This document shows positions 6,007-7,957 of a DNA stretch of 7,957 bases, in pieces. Made by a program: the position numbers and the translations under genes. Source of the stretch: an uncultured Clostridia bacterium (GTDB lineage Bacteria; Bacillota; Clostridia; Oscillospirales; Oscillospiraceae); NCBI GenBank assembly GCA_937893605.1, contig CALBGG010000153.1:1-7957 (forward strand), in the 5' to 3' direction. A model generated the notes under the pieces. It worked only from the letters and a program-made list of their open reading frames with translations, had not been told where the DNA came from and ran no database searches. How positions within the stretch are numbered: the first letter of the stretch is position 1; the number at the start of each line of letters is the position of its first letter.

Positions 6007-7235
6007 TGAGAATATTTAAACCGGCCGATATCCTTTTGCCAACCGTTGATATGTACCGGTGGAGCGTTGTTGCCTGCGATCAGTTCACGTCAGAGCCCGA
6101 GTACTGGCAGCAGGTGAGAGCCATAGTCGGCGACGCGCCGTCTACGCTCAATATGATGCTGCCCGAGGCAGAGCTCGGCACGAAGGATCCGGAGACTGAG
6201 AGCGTGAAAATAAACGCTACGATGCAGCGCTATCTCGACACCGGCGTTTTCAGAAAGTATCCTGACAGCTATATCTATCTTGAACGCACGCTTAAAAACG
6301 GCGCCGTGCGCCGCGGCATAATGGGTATGTTCGACCTCGAGGCCTATGATTGGGCAGAGGGAACACACAGCCCTATCCGTGCGACCGAGCACACGGTAGA
6401 GGACAGACTGCCGCCGCGCGTGAAGATCCGCCGCAACGCTCCGCTTGAGATGCCGCATATCATGATATTCATGGACGATCCCGACGATATCGTCTTTTCC
6501 TCTGTGACGAAGGGGGAGAAAGTGTATGATTTCGAGCTCATGCAGGACGGAGGCAGCATCGCAGGCTGGCTTGTTGAGGATAATGAAAGGCTCGCAAAGG
6601 CAGCCGAAAAGCTCGGCAATGAGGATGTTCTTCGCCGCAAATACGGTTCGGCGGATAACGCCATAGTATTTGCCATGGGCGACGGTAACCACAGCCTTGC
6701 AGCTGCAAAGCGTCACTGGGAGGAGGTCAAAAAGACGCTTCCCGAAAAAGCGCGTGCGAGCGCCCCGGCGCGATACGCCCTTGCCGAGCTTGTGAACATC
6801 CATGATGCGGCCATCAGCTTTGAACCCATACACAAGGTTGTTTTCGATACGGAATCTGCCGATTTCGTTGCCGAGGCCAAGGCGTTTTTCGCGGATAACG
6901 AGGGCGAGGGCAGGAGCATTGACCTCGTGACCGGCGAGGGCATCGAACGACTTAACATATCAGACCTCACGATAGGTCAGCTTATCGGAAAATGCGAGGA
7001 TTTCTGTGTGGCGTATATCGAGCGCCACGGCGGGTATATCGACTATATCCACGGCGACTGCGAATGCGTCGAAATGGCACAGCGCTTCGGCTGCGCGGGT
7101 ATACTCCTGCCGCGAATGGAAAAGTCTGAGCTGTTCAGCTCTGTCATGAAAAGCGGGCCTTTCCCCAAAAAAAGCTTTTCCATCGGCCACGGCAACGACA
7201 AGCGCTATTATCTCGAGTGCCGTAAGATACGGTAA
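6006..7235 (+). CDS. DUF1015 family protein (COG4198-like), function unknown
   Basis: The protein has 409 residues, normal for DUF1015, with no signal peptide or membrane helix. Family-like conserved stretches are WSVVACDQFTSEPEYW at 19-34, HSPIRATEHTVEDR at 121-134, PLEMPH at 146-151, FAMGDGNHSLAAAKRHW at 222-238, and the C-terminal PFPKKSFSIGHGNDKRYYLE at 385-404. The many invariant charged and His residues (MGDGNHS, SIGH) look like an enzyme active site, but I know of no settled function. Relatives in Firmicutes and Thermotogae are, as I recall, often next to serA/serC of serine synthesis. Here the gene is instead coupled to glpK and a Nudix gene. ATG 6006 was chosen because GGAGG (5994-5998) lies 7 nt upstream and the start overlaps the Nudix stop as TAATG. 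An in-frame upstream extension to 5865 would lie inside the Nudix gene and is rejected. Confidence 0.87.
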   Translation: MRIFKPADILLPTVDMYRWSVVACDQFTSEPEYWQQVRAIVGDAPSTLNMMLPEAELGTKDPETESVKINATMQRYLDTGVFRKYPDSYIYLERTLKNGAVRRGIMGMFDLEAYDWAEGTHSPIRATEHTVEDRLPPRVKIRRNAPLEMPHIMIFMDDPDDIVFSSVTKGEKVYDFELMQDGGSIAGWLVEDNERLAKAAEKLGNEDVLRRKYGSADNAIVFAMGDGNHSLAAAKRHWEEVKKTLPEKARASAPARYALAELVNIHDAAISFEPIHKVVFDTESADFVAEAKAFFADNEGEGRSIDLVTGEGIERLNISDLTIGQLIGKCEDFCVAYIERHGGYIDYIHGDCECVEMAQRFGCAGILLPRMEKSELFSSVMKSGPFPKKSFSIGHGNDKRYYLECRKIR

Positions 7236-7237
7236 TT

Positions 7238-7260
7238 AACCCTTGTCATAAGTGAGGGTT
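7238..7260 (+). other. Weak hairpin after the glpK-Nudix-DUF1015 unit
   Basis: AACCCT (7238-7243) pairs with AGGGTT (7255-7260), with one possible T-G pair inside and a 9-nt loop. There is no T-run after it, so termination would be inefficient at best and some read-through into yebC is likely. The right arm lies in the spacer of the yebC promoter. Confidence 0.4.
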
Positions 7261-7271
7261 TGTGATAAAAT
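7243..7271 (+). promoter_or_regulatory. Near-consensus promoter for yebC
   Basis: TTGTCA (7243-7248) and TAAAAT (7266-7271) are 17 bp apart, each one base from consensus. TGA before the -10 supplies a TGn extension. Transcription should begin near 7278 with a leader of about 40 nt. It makes yebC an independent transcription unit. Confidence 0.72.
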
Positions 7272-7316
7272 AATTGCCGTTAATTCGCAATAATACTATT
7301 AGAGGAGCTGTTTTAT

Positions 7317-7957
7317 ATGTCCGGACATTCCAAATGGCATAATATACAGAAAACTAAGGGCGCGGCCGACGCTAAGCGCGCTCAGGCGTTCACGAAGATC
7401 GCCCGTGAAATGATCGTCGCCGTCAAGGAAGGCGGCAGCGGCGACCCGAATAACAACTCGCGCCTTGCGGCGGTCATCACCAAGGCAAAGGCCGCAAATA
7501 TGCCCAATGATAACATCAAGCGCACCATAGACAAGGCGCTCGGAGCGGGCAACACCGATAACTACGAGAAGATCGTTTACGAAGGCTACGGTCCCTCCGG
7601 CGTCGCCGTCATAGTCGAGACCATGACCGATAACCGCAACCGTACTGCCGGTGAGATCCGCCATTACTTCGATAAGTACGGCGGAAACCTCGGCGCAGCA
7701 AACTGTGTTTCCTGGTCGTTTGACAAAAAGGGTGTTATCGTTATTGATAACGAGGACGAAGAGCTCGACGAGGACGAGGTAATGATGGAGGTCCTTGAAT
7801 GCGGCGCGGATGATTTCGAGCCCGACGGAGAGACCTTTATTGTATACACCGCTCCCGACGATGTAGCCCCGGTTGCGGACAAGATCACCGCCGCAGGCTA
7901 TAAGCTTTTGTCGGCGCAGGTCGAAATGCTGCCCCAGAACGGCTACATAAAGCTCAC
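7317..7957 (+). CDS. yebC: YebC/TACO1 family protein, 3' end cut by the window
   Basis: 213 codons are present; the family is usually about 240-250 residues, so roughly 30 C-terminal residues lie beyond the edge. Signatures: MSGHSKWHNIQ at the N-terminus, RAQAFTKIAREM at 21-32, a glycine-rich linker, ITKAKAANMPNDNIKRTIDK at 54-73, YEGYGPSGVAVIVE at 88-101, TDNRNRTAGEIRHYF at 104-118, GAANCVSWSF at 126-135 and an acidic run at 145-154. Older annotations call YebC a transcriptional regulator. Mitochondrial TACO1 is a translational activator, and more recent work on bacterial members supports a ribosome-associated role in relieving stalling at proline-rich stretches; I therefore prefer translation factor. 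The ATG follows AGAGGAG (7301-7307) by 9 nt. It has its own promoter, 81 bp after the DUF1015 gene. In many bacteria it neighbours ruvC, which cannot be checked here. Confidence 0.95.
   Translation, partial: MSGHSKWHNIQKTKGAADAKRAQAFTKIAREMIVAVKEGGSGDPNNNSRLAAVITKAKAANMPNDNIKRTIDKALGAGNTDNYEKIVYEGYGPSGVAVIVETMTDNRNRTAGEIRHYFDKYGGNLGAANCVSWSFDKKGVIVIDNEDEELDEDEVMMEVLECGADDFEPDGETFIVYTAPDDVAPVADKITAAGYKLLSAQVEMLPQNGYIKL

Noticed and set aside
6090..6833. Long minus-strand open frame opposite the DUF1015 gene
   Set aside because: It is a shadow of a well-conserved coding frame, with Cys/His/Arg-rich antisense composition and no motif.
7317..7957. YebC as a transcriptional regulator
   Set aside because: This is a legacy annotation; TACO1 and more recent bacterial work support a translation role, and no DNA-binding fold can be argued from the sequence here.
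1..7957. CRISPR array, tRNA/rRNA genes, insertion sequence or phage remnant
   Set aside because: No regularly spaced repeats, cloverleaf pattern, transposase or integrase motif, or flanking terminal repeats were found on either strand by eye.

Overview
The window looks like chromosomal DNA of an anaerobic Firmicute of class Clostridia, most likely a gut Oscillospirales/Christensenellales-type lineage. This is inference. It rests on AGGAGG-type ribosome binding sites, TTGACA/TATAAT-like promoters with TGn extensions, compact operons, clostridial-looking YebC and glycerol kinase sequences, and heavy use of AUA for isoleucine even in the GC-rich genes. No rRNA, tRNA, CRISPR array, transposase, phage gene or attachment site was seen.

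Layout, left to right. A rho-independent terminator from an upstream unit lies at 1-33. A membrane-embedded alpha/beta hydrolase (196-2094, +) follows and ends in a strong terminator. A MarR-type regulator (2213-2707, +) comes next, with a promoter whose -35 sits in the T-run of that terminator. A short convergent gap (2708-2913) holds two perfect inverted repeats and a 12-bp-stem bidirectional terminator. A soluble lysophospholipase/monoacylglycerol-lipase-like hydrolase (2914-3843, -) is read from a 91-bp divergent promoter region. From the other side of that region starts a three-gene unit (3935-7235, +): glycerol kinase GlpK, a MutT/Nudix protein resembling COG4112, and a DUF1015 protein. 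Both junctions in this unit are TAATG stop/start overlaps. After an 81-bp gap with its own near-consensus promoter comes yebC (7317 to the edge, 3' truncated).

How the genes may work together. The left half carries two unrelated-looking serine hydrolases, with a MarR regulator between them. The lipase-like enzyme could release glycerol from acylglycerols or lysophospholipids. The divergently transcribed glycerol kinase would then phosphorylate glycerol to sn-glycerol-3-phosphate. No glycerol facilitator (glpF) or glycerol-3-phosphate dehydrogenase is present here.

The most interesting feature is the tight coupling of glycerol kinase to a divergent Nudix protein and a DUF1015 protein of unknown function. 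It suggests a link to phosphorylated three-carbon metabolism that cannot be proven from sequence alone. The glycerol kinase also lacks the His-containing loop used for PTS/HPr control in many Firmicutes. The hydrolase and MarR genes on the left, and the MarR gene especially, are visibly richer in A+T than the glpK-to-yebC block.
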